DNA of 64,000 nucleotides from an uncultured Lachnospiraceae bacterium (GTDB lineage Bacteria > Bacillota > Clostridia > Lachnospirales > Lachnospiraceae). Below the pieces are notes generated by a model. The model was not told the DNA's origin and did not search any database. It saw only the letters and a program-made list of their open reading frames with translations. Each line of letters begins with the position of its first letter. The first letter of the stretch is position 1. This document shows positions 30,126-39,579 of the stretch, piece by piece. The stretch covers positions 62,001 to 126,000 of the forward strand of contig CANQVT010000002.1 of assembly GCA_947627365.1 (NCBI GenBank), given 5' to 3'. A program made the translations under genes and the position numbers.

Positions 30126-31265
30126 TTATACCCGTCCGAGCTTCTCCGCGAAGCGGTGCAGCGCGTCCGGAATATGTATCGTCTGCGGACAGACCTTCTC
30201 GCAGCTGCGGCAGGCCACACAGCATTCCGGCTGTTTGTCCGCGTCTATAGACGAGAGCCCCATCGGCGCGATGAAGTCTCCTGATCCCGCGACCACCGCC
30301 TCATTGTAAAGCTTCAGCAAAAACGGAATGTCCAGCTTCTGCGGGCAATGGCTCACACAGTAATGGCAGCCCGTGCAGGGAACCGTGGTACGGGCAATCA
30401 TGTCGTCCGCCACGCCGAGAATCAGCTCCTTCTCCTTTTCATTCAGCGGTTTCTCTTCCGCAAAGGTCGCGATGTTGTCCTGCAGCTGGTTCATGTTCGA
30501 CATGCCGGACAGGATCATGGTTACCTCCGGGATCGCCTGCAAAAAGCGGAACGCCCACGCCGGTACGCTTTCCTCCGGCCTCGCCGATTTCAGCTTCGCC
30601 TCAAATTCTTCGGAAAGTGCGGCAAGCTGCCCGCCGCGGACCGGCTCCATCACCCAGACCGGAAGATTCCGATCCTTCAGCAGCTCGACCTTTTCCTTCG
30701 CGCTCTGGAATTTATAGTCAAAATAGTTCAGCTCGATCTGGCAGAATTCCATGTCCTTCCCGTAGGCGTCCAGGAACTTCTTCATGCAGTCGAGGCTGCC
30801 GTGCGTGGAAAAGCCCAGGTGACGGATACGGCCGTTTCTCTTCTGTTCCAGCAGATACTCGTATATCCCGTATTTCGGGTCGAGATAGGCGTCCACGTTC
30901 ATCTCGCAGACATTGTGGAACAGATAGAAATCGAAGTATTCCACCTGACACTTTTTGAGCTGTTCCTCGAAGATCTCTTTCACCTTCGGCATGTTGGAGA
31001 GATCGTAGCCCGGGAACTTTGTCGCGAGATAAAAGCTGTCCCGCGGATATTTTTTGAGGGCCTCCCCGACGACCAGTTCCGACTGCCCGTTGTGGTAGCC
31101 GTAAGCGGTATCGTAATAATTGACGCCTGCCTTCATGGCATAGTCGACCATCTCCTGTGCAGCTTTTACATCGATCTTTCCGTCGTCGCCGTCCACCACC
31201 GGCAGTCTCATGTTCCCCATGCCGAGCGCGGATAGCTTCATTCCCTGAAATTCCTTATAAATCAT
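30126..31265 (-). CDS. Aldo/keto reductase with C-terminal 4Fe-4S ferredoxin domain
   Basis: 379 residues from the ATG at 31265 with AAAGGGG eight bases upstream. Residues 1-285 form a TIM barrel: GMGNMRLP, catalytic Asp/Tyr in NYYDTAYGYHNG, Lys in LATKFPG and His in YLFHN. Residues about 295-379 carry ferredoxin-type cysteines CTGCHYCVSHCP and CCVACRSCEKVCP for two clusters. This fused family is typical of strict anaerobes and presumably couples ferredoxin to NAD(P)H-dependent reductions; the substrate is unknown. It is followed by the HAD gene and preceded by hydF. Confidence 0.94.
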   Translation of the reverse strand: MIYKEFQGMKLSALGMGNMRLPVVDGDDGKIDVKAAQEMVDYAMKAGVNYYDTAYGYHNGQSELVVGEALKKYPRDSFYLATKFPGYDLSNMPKVKEIFEEQLKKCQVEYFDFYLFHNVCEMNVDAYLDPKYGIYEYLLEQKRNGRIRHLGFSTHGSLDCMKKFLDAYGKDMEFCQIELNYFDYKFQSAKEKVELLKDRNLPVWVMEPVRGGQLAALSEEFEAKLKSARPEESVPAWAFRFLQAIPEVTMILSGMSNMNQLQDNIATFAEEKPLNEKEKELILGVADDMIARTTVPCTGCHYCVSHCPQKLDIPFLLKLYNEAVVAGSGDFIAPMGLSSIDADKQPECCVACRSCEKVCPQTIHIPDALHRFAEKLGRV

Positions 31266-31353
31266 ATCCGTATCCCCTTTCTTTTTTAATTTCACAGCAG
31301 CCGGGGCGAACGATCTTCAGCCTCCGGCATCGCTGTCTTAATCATAACATTCC

Positions 31354-32757
31354 TTATATCAATTGTGCAAGAGAGATTTTATCATCCAGCAGCTTCTGCG
31401 CGTCCGGAAACGGCCCGAGACTGCGCCTTAAGATGCCGTGCATCTGTGCGATCGCGACGCCGTAGTTCGTGATCGGAACGCCAGCGTCGACCGCCTGCCG
31501 CACCCGGTACTGCATCTCACGTTCGTTCAGCATGCAGCCGCCGCAGTGTACGATCAGCGCGTACTTCGAGAGGTCTTCCGGAAAGCCCATGCCGGAGGTG
31601 AACTCGAACCGAATATCTATATCCGGCGCGCTATGCGCCAAATCCCGTCCTGCTTCTCTTCTAATCTCCTGCCGCGCCTGATTCCGTCCTGCCTTTCTTT
31701 CGTCCTTCTGCTGCACCGATTCTGAAAACACGGTATCAGTGTAGTTTTCGCAATTCGGTGAAACGTGCTCTGCCCGGCGTTTCGCCACGTATTCCCGGAT
31801 CCAGCGCGGCAGCTTGGCCGTCCCGATGTCGTCGCATTGGCGGTGATGGGTACAGCCCTCCGCGATCAGCACCGTGTCGCCGTCCTTCAGGCGATCGAGC
31901 TGCGCTGCCCCGCGGATCGCCGCGTTCAGGTCTCCCTTGTAGCGCACGAACAGGATCGAGAACGACGTCAGCAGAATGTCCTGCGGCGTATCTTTCGAAA
32001 CCTTGCCGAAAGCCTGCGAATCCGTAATCACGAGGCGCGGTTTCTTCTGCAGGGAAGCCAGCGTCTCCTTCAGCTCGCTCTCCCTCGTGACGACCGCCGC
32101 CGCTCCCGCCTCGAGGACATCACGGATCGTCTGCTGCTGCGGCAGGATCAGCCGTCCCTTCGGAGCCGCAGAATCGATTGGCACGACAAGCACCACGACG
32201 TCGTTCGGCGCAAGCAGATCCGCGACGATGCGTTTGCGGTTCTCCTCCTGCTTCACGAGACACGCGATCAACTCTTTCAGCTCATAGATATTCTGTCCGG
32301 TCTTTGCGCTGACGTAGATTGTATTTCCTGTCACAGCGCCAGCTTGAGGCTCATTTCCACCGAGCAAATCCGCCTTGTTGTACACGACCGCATACGGAAT
32401 CTGCTTATCCTCAAAAAGCGCGATCAGCCCCCGGTCCGCCTCGCTCATGCCCTTCTGCGCGTCGAGCACCAGCACCGCCACGTCCGTGTAGTTGAGCACC
32501 TGCCGCGCCCGTTTCACGCGCAGTTCGCCCAGCTCGCCCTCATCGTCGATGCCCGGCGTGTCGATAATGACCACCGGCCCGAGCGGCAGAAGCTCCATCG
32601 CTTTTTTAACCGGATCTGTGGTCGTCCCTTTCACATCCGAGACAAGCGCCATCTCCTGCCCCGTCACCGCGTTCACAACGCTCGATTTCCCGGCGTTGCG
32701 CACCCCGAAAAATCCGATGTGCACACGCTCCGCCGATACTACATCATTCATGCTCAT
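31354..32757 (-). CDS. hydF: [FeFe]-hydrogenase H-cluster maturation GTPase HydF
   Basis: 467 residues. GTPase motifs: G1 GVRNAGKSS (18-26), G3 DTPG (about 66) and G4 NKAD (about 125). A dimerisation domain and a C-terminal cluster-binding domain follow, with CTHH and HCGGC as the 4Fe-4S ligands. HydF is the scaffold that assembles the diiron subcluster and passes it to the hydrogenase. Between the CxH and HCxxC motifs there are about 99 residues rather than the usual 44-53, because of a charged insertion of about 45 residues (SESVQQKDERKAGRNQAR region). hydE, hydG and the hydrogenase are not in this window. Confidence 0.96.
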   Translation of the reverse strand: MSMNDVVSAERVHIGFFGVRNAGKSSVVNAVTGQEMALVSDVKGTTTDPVKKAMELLPLGPVVIIDTPGIDDEGELGELRVKRARQVLNYTDVAVLVLDAQKGMSEADRGLIALFEDKQIPYAVVYNKADLLGGNEPQAGAVTGNTIYVSAKTGQNIYELKELIACLVKQEENRKRIVADLLAPNDVVVLVVPIDSAAPKGRLILPQQQTIRDVLEAGAAAVVTRESELKETLASLQKKPRLVITDSQAFGKVSKDTPQDILLTSFSILFVRYKGDLNAAIRGAAQLDRLKDGDTVLIAEGCTHHRQCDDIGTAKLPRWIREYVAKRRAEHVSPNCENYTDTVFSESVQQKDERKAGRNQARQEIRREAGRDLAHSAPDIDIRFEFTSGMGFPEDLSKYALIVHCGGCMLNEREMQYRVRQAVDAGVPITNYGVAIAQMHGILRRSLGPFPDAQKLLDDKISLAQLI

Positions 32758-32898
32758 CTTCCTGTCTCCTCTGCGATAAATCTCTACAGGGAATCTCTGT
32801 CATTTGTCCCTCTGCCTGTTTCACTGTCACGCTGTCTCATCCCTTGCAAGACACGTTCCAATATGGAAAATACCCTGAAAGAATGTTTTTACTTTCTG

Positions 32899-32927
32899 AG
32901 TATAGCAAAAACACCCCCTGCTTTCAA
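32899..32927 (-). promoter_or_regulatory. Promoter of hydF
   Basis: TTGAAA (32922-32927), 17-base spacer, TATACT (32899-32904), minus strand; the leader is about 140 bases. Confidence 0.82.
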
Positions 32928-32963
32928 CCGAATAAATGAGGTCGTTTTTGCATTATCTCCGCG

Positions 32964-33000
32964 AAAAAAGGAGCCGCACGCTCAACGCGGCAGCTCCTTC
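32964..33000 (-). terminator. Terminator of the kinase/FHA operon
   Basis: On the minus strand AAGGAGC plus CCGC pairs with GCGGCTCCTT, then a run of six T. The left arm includes the last codons of the pseudokinase gene, whose stop is at 32982. Confidence 0.85.
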
Positions 33001-33500
33001 TTCTGATCTCGTACATAATAGCAGGTATTGTTCCTCGCGAAAAAATCCATGTACTTTTTTTCCACCCGGCGGACACATTGATAATAAAATTTTGCCTTCT
33101 CAAAAAAGCGCTGCTTCTCCTGCTCGAACTCCTGCTCGCGGCCGGAAAGGCAGTTCACCTGCTCCGACAAGGTATTGTCTCTCTGAAGCAGGTTCCTCGG
33201 ATAACACTCGTGCACCTCCACGGTGCAGCCGCGCTTCAGATCCCAGCCCAGATACTCCAGCTCCGTCTCGCTTTCCTTCAGAAGCCTTCCGACGATATAC
33301 CAGCCTTTGAGAAGCGTCCCCGGCGCGAGCCACCACACCTGCGTCAGGCACAAACCGTTCTGATAACCGCACACCGGACAGGGAACGTTCGACGGCCCGC
33401 CGTCGTGAAACTCCTCCTCTTCGTCCCGATCCGGCAGCTCCTCCATTGGAGCAAAGCAGTAAATACACCGGTGAAACATCTCTATTTTTTCCTTTCTCAT
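32982..33500 (-). CDS. Zinc-ribbon plus truncated pseudokinase N-lobe
   Basis: 172 residues. The N-terminus has a zinc-ribbon pair (CIYC and CPVCG, about 12-46). Residues about 58-170 align with the start of the neighbouring kinases: APGTLLKGWYIVGRLL followed by YLGWDLKRGCTVEVHECYP. The Gly-rich loop is lost (LLKESETE where the others have LGQGGFG) and the ATP-binding Lys is His (VEVHECYP against VAIKEYYP). There is no C-lobe: no HRD, no DFG. The terminator begins inside its last codons, so the truncation is not a sequencing edge. It may act as a decoy or adaptor. A second ATG at residue 8 is an alternative start. Confidence 0.78.
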   Translation of the reverse strand: MRKEKIEMFHRCIYCFAPMEELPDRDEEEEFHDGGPSNVPCPVCGYQNGLCLTQVWWLAPGTLLKGWYIVGRLLKESETELEYLGWDLKRGCTVEVHECYPRNLLQRDNTLSEQVNCLSGREQEFEQEKQRFFEKAKFYYQCVRRVEKKYMDFFARNNTCYYVRDQKKELPR

Positions 33501-33504
33501 TGCC

Positions 33505-34590
33505 TCACTCCATTCCTGACAGACCCCTGAGCTTTCGGAAGATCGCGATGCAGACCTCCCGGAAGCCGCCGTTTCTCAGATCTTCATATGTACTCAGCAG
33601 TGTAGAATTCCTGTCTGTGGTCTTATCCGAATCCGCCGCCGTTACGTCAATCCTGCCTGTCTGATTCATGATTCGGCTCTGCATTCCCTCCGCCTGAGTC
33701 GCCGTCTGACTCTGCACATCCTCTGAAGCGTACATCCTCTCCCACAGCTCCCGCATCGTCTGCGGGCGCCTGTCGACAAAGAGGTCCAGACCCTGAAGGA
33801 TCGCCTCCTCCTGGCAGCGCGGAAGCAGCACGCCGAGCTCGCCGGGCGTCGGCAGCTTCTTTCCGGTCAGGCGGTCCATCGCCTGCACCGGCAGCTTCCC
33901 GGTGAGGCAGTAATAGACGGTGGCGCACAGGCTGTAGACGTCCGTCCACGTCCCCTGCCCCTTGCTGCGGTACTGCTCCGGAGGCGCGAAGCCCTGCTTC
34001 ATCGCGAGCGTCATCGAGCGGTCCTCCGTCACATCGCGCGCGTTCCCGAAGTCGAGCAGCTTCACATGCCCGTTCTCCAGCATCATGATATTGTCCGGGC
34101 TGATATCCCGGTGGATCAGGCCCTTTTCGTGCACCTTCTGCACCGCAAGGATCAGAGACTCCATCAGCGGCATCAGGATCTCCGGCGGGATGCGCCCGCC
34201 GAAGCCATCTGTCATCTGCTTGAGGTTCTGCCCGTCCAGGTACTCCATCACCAGGTAGCCCGTCTCGTTCTCCTCCAGATAATCCCTCACAAGCACGATC
34301 TCCGGGACCGTGTGAAACTGCGCGAGCGTCAGCGCCTCGTCCTCGAAGCGCGCAAGTCCCCGCAGGTAGCTCTCCTCCTGCGCCTGAGAACGCTTCACGT
34401 CAAGACTCTCCCTGCAGTCCCGGGTGGCCCAGAAGCCCGGATAGTATTCCTTGACCGCCACCGGCAGCCTCAGCCGCAGATCCGTCCCGTAATAGGTGAT
34501 CCCGTAGCCGCCCTCGCCCAGCACCTTTTCGATATGGTACCGTCCTCCGACGATCGTCCCGGGCGGCAGCTGATACCATTGATTCGCCAT
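33505..34590 (-). CDS. Ser/Thr protein kinase
   Basis: 361 residues. Kinase domain about 14-280: LGEGGYG loop, VAVKEYYP Lys, catalytic HRDISPDN, LDFGNARD magnesium loop, and APPEQY in place of the usual APE. HRDISPDN instead of HRDLKPEN is shared by the other kinases of this block. There is no membrane helix; the tail (280-361) is polar with no domain I recognise. It starts 32 bases after the kinase/repeat gene and 4 bases before the pseudokinase gene. Confidence 0.94.
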   Translation of the reverse strand: MANQWYQLPPGTIVGGRYHIEKVLGEGGYGITYYGTDLRLRLPVAVKEYYPGFWATRDCRESLDVKRSQAQEESYLRGLARFEDEALTLAQFHTVPEIVLVRDYLEENETGYLVMEYLDGQNLKQMTDGFGGRIPPEILMPLMESLILAVQKVHEKGLIHRDISPDNIMMLENGHVKLLDFGNARDVTEDRSMTLAMKQGFAPPEQYRSKGQGTWTDVYSLCATVYYCLTGKLPVQAMDRLTGKKLPTPGELGVLLPRCQEEAILQGLDLFVDRRPQTMRELWERMYASEDVQSQTATQAEGMQSRIMNQTGRIDVTAADSDKTTDRNSTLLSTYEDLRNGGFREVCIAIFRKLRGLSGME

Positions 34591-34622
34591 TGTCCAATCC
34601 CCCGTTGCTCTGCTATCTGTCC

Positions 34623-37310
34623 TTACTCTTCGCTCTCCTCCTCGTCGAGCGCCACGAACGGATTTCCGTACTTCTTCGCATACTCTTCCGCTGTGCTTCC
34701 CCTGTAGGCCCGGATCGTGATGTTCTCATCCCTGGCCTCGTCTTCCGGCAATATAACCGGATTTCCGTCGTAGACCATACTCGTGGAGCCCGGAGCGTCC
34801 TCCGAATTCATGTCCAGGAACGTCGGATTGCCCAGAATCGTGATCTCCTTCAGGTTCTTGCAGTAGGCGAACGGAATCGTCAGCTCTTCCACACTCTCGG
34901 GAATCACGACCGACTCAAGATACAGATTGTGCTGAAGCCCGTAATCCACGATCCTGCGCAGCGTCTCCGGAAATTCCACCGAAACCAGTCCCGAATTCGT
35001 GATCACATTCACATCGATCTCCTCCACCGTTCCGAAGTCAAACTCCGTCAGGTTGACGCAGTTGGTGAAGAGGCCGTCTGTGAGCTTTGTGATCCCCGGC
35101 TCTATGACCACTTTCCGGATAAAGTTCCGGTAGTTCGTCCATCCGGGACCGCTCCCTATCGCATCCGTATCCTCCGATGTTGTCCTGTACCTCCAGGGCT
35201 CACCCTCGCCGCTCAGCGTGAGCACGCCGCCCTCCAGGTCAAGCTCCCAGTACACATTCTCCCCGCACTGTCCGTCCACCGTGGGCTCGGGCTCCTGTCC
35301 AAGCGGGACGAACGGAAGCTGCAATTCCTCCGCGAACGCCTCCGCATTCGATCCGCTCTCCGCGAAGATCATCGGGCCGCCAAGAGGCTGCTCCGGGCCG
35401 GAGGGATCCCATAATCTGAACGTTTCGCCGAACGCATTATGATCCAGCTCCGGCTCCCCGTGGATAACCGCCTTCATGATCCCGGCGTCCTTGAACGCAT
35501 TCACCGCAACGGATTCCAGAGATTCCGGAAACTCTACCTCATCCAGATTTCTGCATGTCTCGAACGCGCCTTCGCCGATCCGGACAAGCCGGTCGCCGAA
35601 CGTCACACTCTCCAACGCTGTGTCCGCGAACGCCCCGTCGCGAATCTCCCGCACATACTCAAGACCGTCGACCTGCTTCAGGTTCGGGCAACCGGAAAAA
35701 GCATCCTGTCCGATCGTGGCGACATTCTCCGAGATCACCACTTTCTCGATCGTGTCGCGGTACTCGCCCCAGGGAAGCACATGTTGTTCTTCGGAATCCA
35801 CTCCGAAATCCCACATCTTCCGATCTTTCCCATCGGCCAAAATCGTAAGCACTCCCGTCGACGGATTGAAGCTGTAAGTCATGTAATCGCCGCAGGCTCC
35901 GGTGATCAGATCCGCCGGCAGCTCAGACTCCTCCGAACCTGCCGTGCCTGTCTCCGCTCCGGACAGCTCCGATGCGAGCTCCGTCCCCGGCTGTCCCGGC
36001 ACATCCGGTCCGCCGCCCTGTCCGCCGCGCAGCAGCTGCCATCCGGCAAACACCGCAAGCACAAAGAGCACAGCCGCGCCGCCAAGGAGCAAGAGACGTC
36101 TCCTGTCGTCGTCACTTTTTCCTCCGTTCAGACCATTTTTCCTTCCATCGCCATCGGCCGCGTCCTGATTTCTGTCGGTACGATCCCCGCCAGAACGATT
36201 TTCATCGATATGACCATCGCCGACATAAGTCCTGCCGCCATGATCTCCGCCGCCATAAGTTCCACCGGAACGGCCTCCGCCGATATCATCGCTGCTGCCG
36301 TCCCTATCGTCGTCATCCGTATCCTCGTCGCCGCCCGTCCGAAACAGCCGCCTGTACAGCTCTCCCATATCCTGGATGCGATCCCTGGTCTGGATCTCCA
36401 TGCCCCGCTTCAGCGCCTTCTCCACATAGTCCGGCACCTCGATGCCCAGCTCCTGAAACCAACTAATGTCCTCCCCGAGGATCCTCCCGGGCGCGTCCGC
36501 GGGCGCCTCGCCCGTCAGACAGAAATAGATCGTCGCGCACATCGCGTAGATATCCGTCCAGGGCCCAAGCGAGCCGCGGCTCTGGTACTGCTCCACCGGT
36601 GCGTAGCCCTGCTTGAGGATCGCTTCGGTCGACTTTGTCAGCGGCTGATCCGGCGCGGTGAGTCCCACGTCCCGGACTGCCCCGAAATCGACGAGCCTCA
36701 CGTCCCCGTCTTTCTGGATCATGATGTTGTCCGGACTGATGTCCCGGTGGACGATGCCGGATCTGTGCACGGTCTGCAGGGCCTTTATGATCGGCCCCAG
36801 AATGCCGAGCGTCTCCTCGACCCCGAGCTTTCCGCCGTGCTCCCTCACATACTCCTTCAGCGTGATACCCTCGATGTACTCCATGACAATATAAGCCGTG
36901 TTGTTCGCAAGGAAAAAGGTCTTCACCTGCACGATCTCCGGAATCCCGGACAGCCGGGCGAGCATCTTCACCTCGCGCATAAAACGCTCCTTGTTGTTGC
37001 GGAAGCGCGAACCGACCTCGCCCCCGCCGCTGATCACGTCCGTTGAGTTCTTATTGTTCCGGCTCACGGCTCCCGTCGGGTAATACTCCTTGATCGCGAC
37101 CGGCATTTCCAGATACTGATCCCAGCCCATATAGGTGATGCCGAACCCACCTTGACCGAGCACACGCCCGACCAGATACTGCTCCTTGAGCACGGTGCCG
37201 GCCGGGAGCTGGTAATCCTCATTCGGCTTGCTGTTGTCATAACCGCAGTGCGGGCAAACCACGGCGTCACCGATCTTTTTCATACATCCATAACAACGTT
37301 TCTCTCTCAT
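34623..37310 (-). CDS. Transmembrane Ser/Thr kinase with zinc ribbon and extracellular leucine-rich repeats
   Basis: 895 residues from the ATG at 37310 (GAGGG seven bases upstream; four bases after the PP2C stop). Order: zinc ribbon with C6, C9, C19 and C22; kinase about 34-300 with LGQGGFG, VAIKEYYP, HRDISPDN, VDFGAV and APVEQY; a Gly/Asp-rich linker; one membrane helix (about 408-430); then an extracellular part of BspA-like leucine-rich repeats (about 470-895, motifs such as IGQDAFSGCPNLKQV and IGEGAFETCRNLDEV). It looks like a receptor kinase sensing an outside ligand. Confidence 0.94.
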   Translation of the reverse strand: MREKRCYGCMKKIGDAVVCPHCGYDNSKPNEDYQLPAGTVLKEQYLVGRVLGQGGFGITYMGWDQYLEMPVAIKEYYPTGAVSRNNKNSTDVISGGGEVGSRFRNNKERFMREVKMLARLSGIPEIVQVKTFFLANNTAYIVMEYIEGITLKEYVREHGGKLGVEETLGILGPIIKALQTVHRSGIVHRDISPDNIMIQKDGDVRLVDFGAVRDVGLTAPDQPLTKSTEAILKQGYAPVEQYQSRGSLGPWTDIYAMCATIYFCLTGEAPADAPGRILGEDISWFQELGIEVPDYVEKALKRGMEIQTRDRIQDMGELYRRLFRTGGDEDTDDDDRDGSSDDIGGGRSGGTYGGGDHGGRTYVGDGHIDENRSGGDRTDRNQDAADGDGRKNGLNGGKSDDDRRRLLLLGGAAVLFVLAVFAGWQLLRGGQGGGPDVPGQPGTELASELSGAETGTAGSEESELPADLITGACGDYMTYSFNPSTGVLTILADGKDRKMWDFGVDSEEQHVLPWGEYRDTIEKVVISENVATIGQDAFSGCPNLKQVDGLEYVREIRDGAFADTALESVTFGDRLVRIGEGAFETCRNLDEVEFPESLESVAVNAFKDAGIMKAVIHGEPELDHNAFGETFRLWDPSGPEQPLGGPMIFAESGSNAEAFAEELQLPFVPLGQEPEPTVDGQCGENVYWELDLEGGVLTLSGEGEPWRYRTTSEDTDAIGSGPGWTNYRNFIRKVVIEPGITKLTDGLFTNCVNLTEFDFGTVEEIDVNVITNSGLVSVEFPETLRRIVDYGLQHNLYLESVVIPESVEELTIPFAYCKNLKEITILGNPTFLDMNSEDAPGSTSMVYDGNPVILPEDEARDENITIRAYRGSTAEEYAKKYGNPFVALDEEESEE

Positions 37311-37314
37311 CTCT

Positions 37315-38058
37315 CTACCCTCTGCCCTGTCCTTTGCCCTGTCCTCCGCTGCAGAACACCGCGGCGGCAGTATAGTTATCATTGTCTCCCTTCACGCGCG
37401 CGCGCAGGATGCGCTCCATGCGCGCAAGCCATTCGTCCGGAGTTGCGGAAGATGCAAGCTCCCTCTCCATCTCCGCTTCGTACACATATTCCCAGAACCC
37501 GTCGCTGCACAGCAGGAATGCGTGCACGCCCGACGAGACCGGGACGGCCTCCGCCACATCCGGTTCCCAGCTGCTCCCGCCCAGAGCCCGCAGCACCTTG
37601 TTGCGGTCCTCGTGAAAACGGAGCTGCTCTGGGGTGATCTCCCCCATCAGCACCGCGATCTGCGACACGCTCTGATCGAGCGTCTGCTGCACGATGTGAT
37701 TCCCGCTGAAATGATAAAGCCTGGAGTCGCCCACATGTCCCCAACGGGCCTCCTGCCCGTCGATGCAGAGCACGACCGCCGTTGTCTTCATCATGCAGCT
37801 CTTCGACTGGTGGCGCGTCACCTCTCGGTGCGCGTCCTCGAACGCCCGGCGCATCCCCTCCCGACTGCCCAACATCCTCCGGTGGTACTGCCGGGACAGG
37901 CTCTCCACCGCGGCTCTGGACGCGGTCTGTCCGCCCCCGTGGCCGCCAAGACCGTCCGCGACGATCGCACACACTCCGCGATCCGAATTCTCAATCCAGA
38001 CCGCATCCTCGTTCTGGCTGCGTCCTCCGCAGCTCGTGATCTGCGCTGTCGTAATCAT
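37315..38058 (-). CDS. PP2C-type Ser/Thr phosphatase
   Basis: 247 residues from the ATG at 38058 (GGGAGG five bases upstream). Metal-binding motifs are complete: NEDA, VADGLGGHGGG, GHVGDSRLY, LLCSDGFWEY and GDNDNYT. It is cytoplasmic, as there is no membrane helix. It should reverse phosphorylation by the kinases encoded beside it. It overlaps no neighbour, but the next gene starts 4 bases after its stop. Confidence 0.94.
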   Translation of the reverse strand: MITTAQITSCGGRSQNEDAVWIENSDRGVCAIVADGLGGHGGGQTASRAAVESLSRQYHRRMLGSREGMRRAFEDAHREVTRHQSKSCMMKTTAVVLCIDGQEARWGHVGDSRLYHFSGNHIVQQTLDQSVSQIAVLMGEITPEQLRFHEDRNKVLRALGGSSWEPDVAEAVPVSSGVHAFLLCSDGFWEYVYEAEMERELASSATPDEWLARMERILRARVKGDNDNYTAAAVFCSGGQGKGQGRG

Positions 38059-38191
38059 TTCCGCCTCCCAAATCGTCTCCTCAGAACGTCCCACAGCCGC
38101 TGTGGCAACTTTGACGCAGACTTTTTGCAGTGCACACAGCCATGTGTCGTCTTTGGAGCAAACTTTATATAGTCTTCCACTCCGGTTTCCG

Positions 38192-39574
38192 TCATAACTT
38201 CGGATACGTGAGTATCACGGCGGTGTAATTGTCCTGATACTCTTTGTCCGCTTCCTCGATCTGCCGCCCGAGCTCCCGCGCGGCCTCGTCCGCATTCTTC
38301 TCCAATGCCTGTTCCATCTGCCAGTCCTCCAGCGTGCCGAAGACGCCGTCGGTCGCCAGAAGGATCCTGTCTCCCGGCACGAGCGCGATCCCCTCGCTGC
38401 TGCGATCCAGATGCATAAGCTCACCGGCTCCGACAAAGCTTGTCAGCGCAGCCTTCTGCGCGTTTCTGTGAACCTGGTCGAGGCTTCCTCTGCCGTTGAC
38501 CCCGGCAAGCGCGAGCTCCTCCGCGTACACATGCGGACGATTCAGACAGAGCAGCCTTCCTCCCCGATACAGATAGATGCGGCTGTCGCCGACTGTCAGG
38601 AAATACAGCTTTCCGCGGCGTATGAGCGCCTGCACGAGCGTGGAACCGCTCTTGCGGATGTTCGGTCCGAGCATGCCGTTCACGCGGATGTTCGTCGCCC
38701 GCGCGGCCTCCAGAAGCAGATCCGCAGGATCCCTTTCCGCCCCCGCCCCGAAGAATGTGTCAAGGCAGGTGCTCACGGCAAGCCGGCTCACCGCCCCGCC
38801 GTCGGAGAGGCCGCCCATCCCGTCCGCCAGCACGGCGAACAGGCCTTTTTCCTGCCACAGTCCTTTCCCCGACTCATCGGAAAGACCGCAGCTGTCCTGC
38901 TGGTCGTCTCTCCCGCCGATTCCGTGCACAATGCCGGTCAGCGCCATACCCGTCCCCGGCGCGGATGCGGAACCTGTCCCCGGCGCTGGCACCTGCGCGC
39001 CGCTTTGCCCCTGCAGCGTGGATTTGCCGGCTCCTCCGGCCTGAGCGCTCCCACCGGATTCGCCTTTGTGGCCCGCGTCCTTTTTCCGGAAGTATCTCCA
39101 GAGAAGCACGAGCGCCGCGACAATCAGAAGCGCTACGCCGCCCAGCTCCAGCTTCCGCACAAGCTCCGGGGACAACGCGGATTCCGGCTGTATCTTCACA
39201 GATTCCGTCTGCACCGTCACGGGTATCGGCTGCTCCGTCGCAGATTCCGTCTGCACTGTCGCGGTCTTCGCCTGCGTCTCTGATTCACTCTCTTTTTCCT
39301 GTGAGCCTTCGCCGGTTCCCGTGGTTTCCGTCTCGGCCGTATCCCTTCGGTCCAGGCCCGGATACGAAATGGTCACCGGGTTGCTCGTCATCTCAGCCGG
39401 AATCCCACCCTGTGTCTGTGTCTCTGTCTCGGCTTCCGCTTCCGTCTCCGCCGAAAGGATCCCCTGCGCTTCGCTCTCCGTCTCCTGCTCTGCGCCCGGC
39501 AGATCCTGCATCTCCTTCAGATCCTTCGTTTGTTCCAGCCCGCCGCCTGCGGCCGACCTTCTGTTCTCATCCAT
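38192..39574 (-). CDS. Membrane-anchored PP2C-type phosphatase
   Basis: 460 residues: an acidic Glu/Thr-rich N-terminal region (1-140), a membrane helix (about 146-165, LGGVALLIVAALVLLW), a Gly/Ala-rich linker and a PP2C domain (about 215-458) with LADGMGGLSDGG, VGDSRIYLY, LLATDGVFGTL and YQDNYTAV. The Asn-Glu-Asp of motif I is replaced by GGRDDQQDSCG, which still offers acidic ligands. The two PP2C proteins of the operon differ in location, one soluble and one at the membrane. It starts 5 bases after the FHA gene stop. Confidence 0.92.
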   Translation of the reverse strand: MDENRRSAAGGGLEQTKDLKEMQDLPGAEQETESEAQGILSAETEAEAETETQTQGGIPAEMTSNPVTISYPGLDRRDTAETETTGTGEGSQEKESESETQAKTATVQTESATEQPIPVTVQTESVKIQPESALSPELVRKLELGGVALLIVAALVLLWRYFRKKDAGHKGESGGSAQAGGAGKSTLQGQSGAQVPAPGTGSASAPGTGMALTGIVHGIGGRDDQQDSCGLSDESGKGLWQEKGLFAVLADGMGGLSDGGAVSRLAVSTCLDTFFGAGAERDPADLLLEAARATNIRVNGMLGPNIRKSGSTLVQALIRRGKLYFLTVGDSRIYLYRGGRLLCLNRPHVYAEELALAGVNGRGSLDQVHRNAQKAALTSFVGAGELMHLDRSSEGIALVPGDRILLATDGVFGTLEDWQMEQALEKNADEAARELGRQIEEADKEYQDNYTAVILTYPKL

Positions 39575-39579
39575 AATTC

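Noticed and set aside
35439-37046. 535-codon plus-strand frame
   Set aside because: Antisense to the repeat kinase; Arg/His-rich shadow of G+C-rich DNA.
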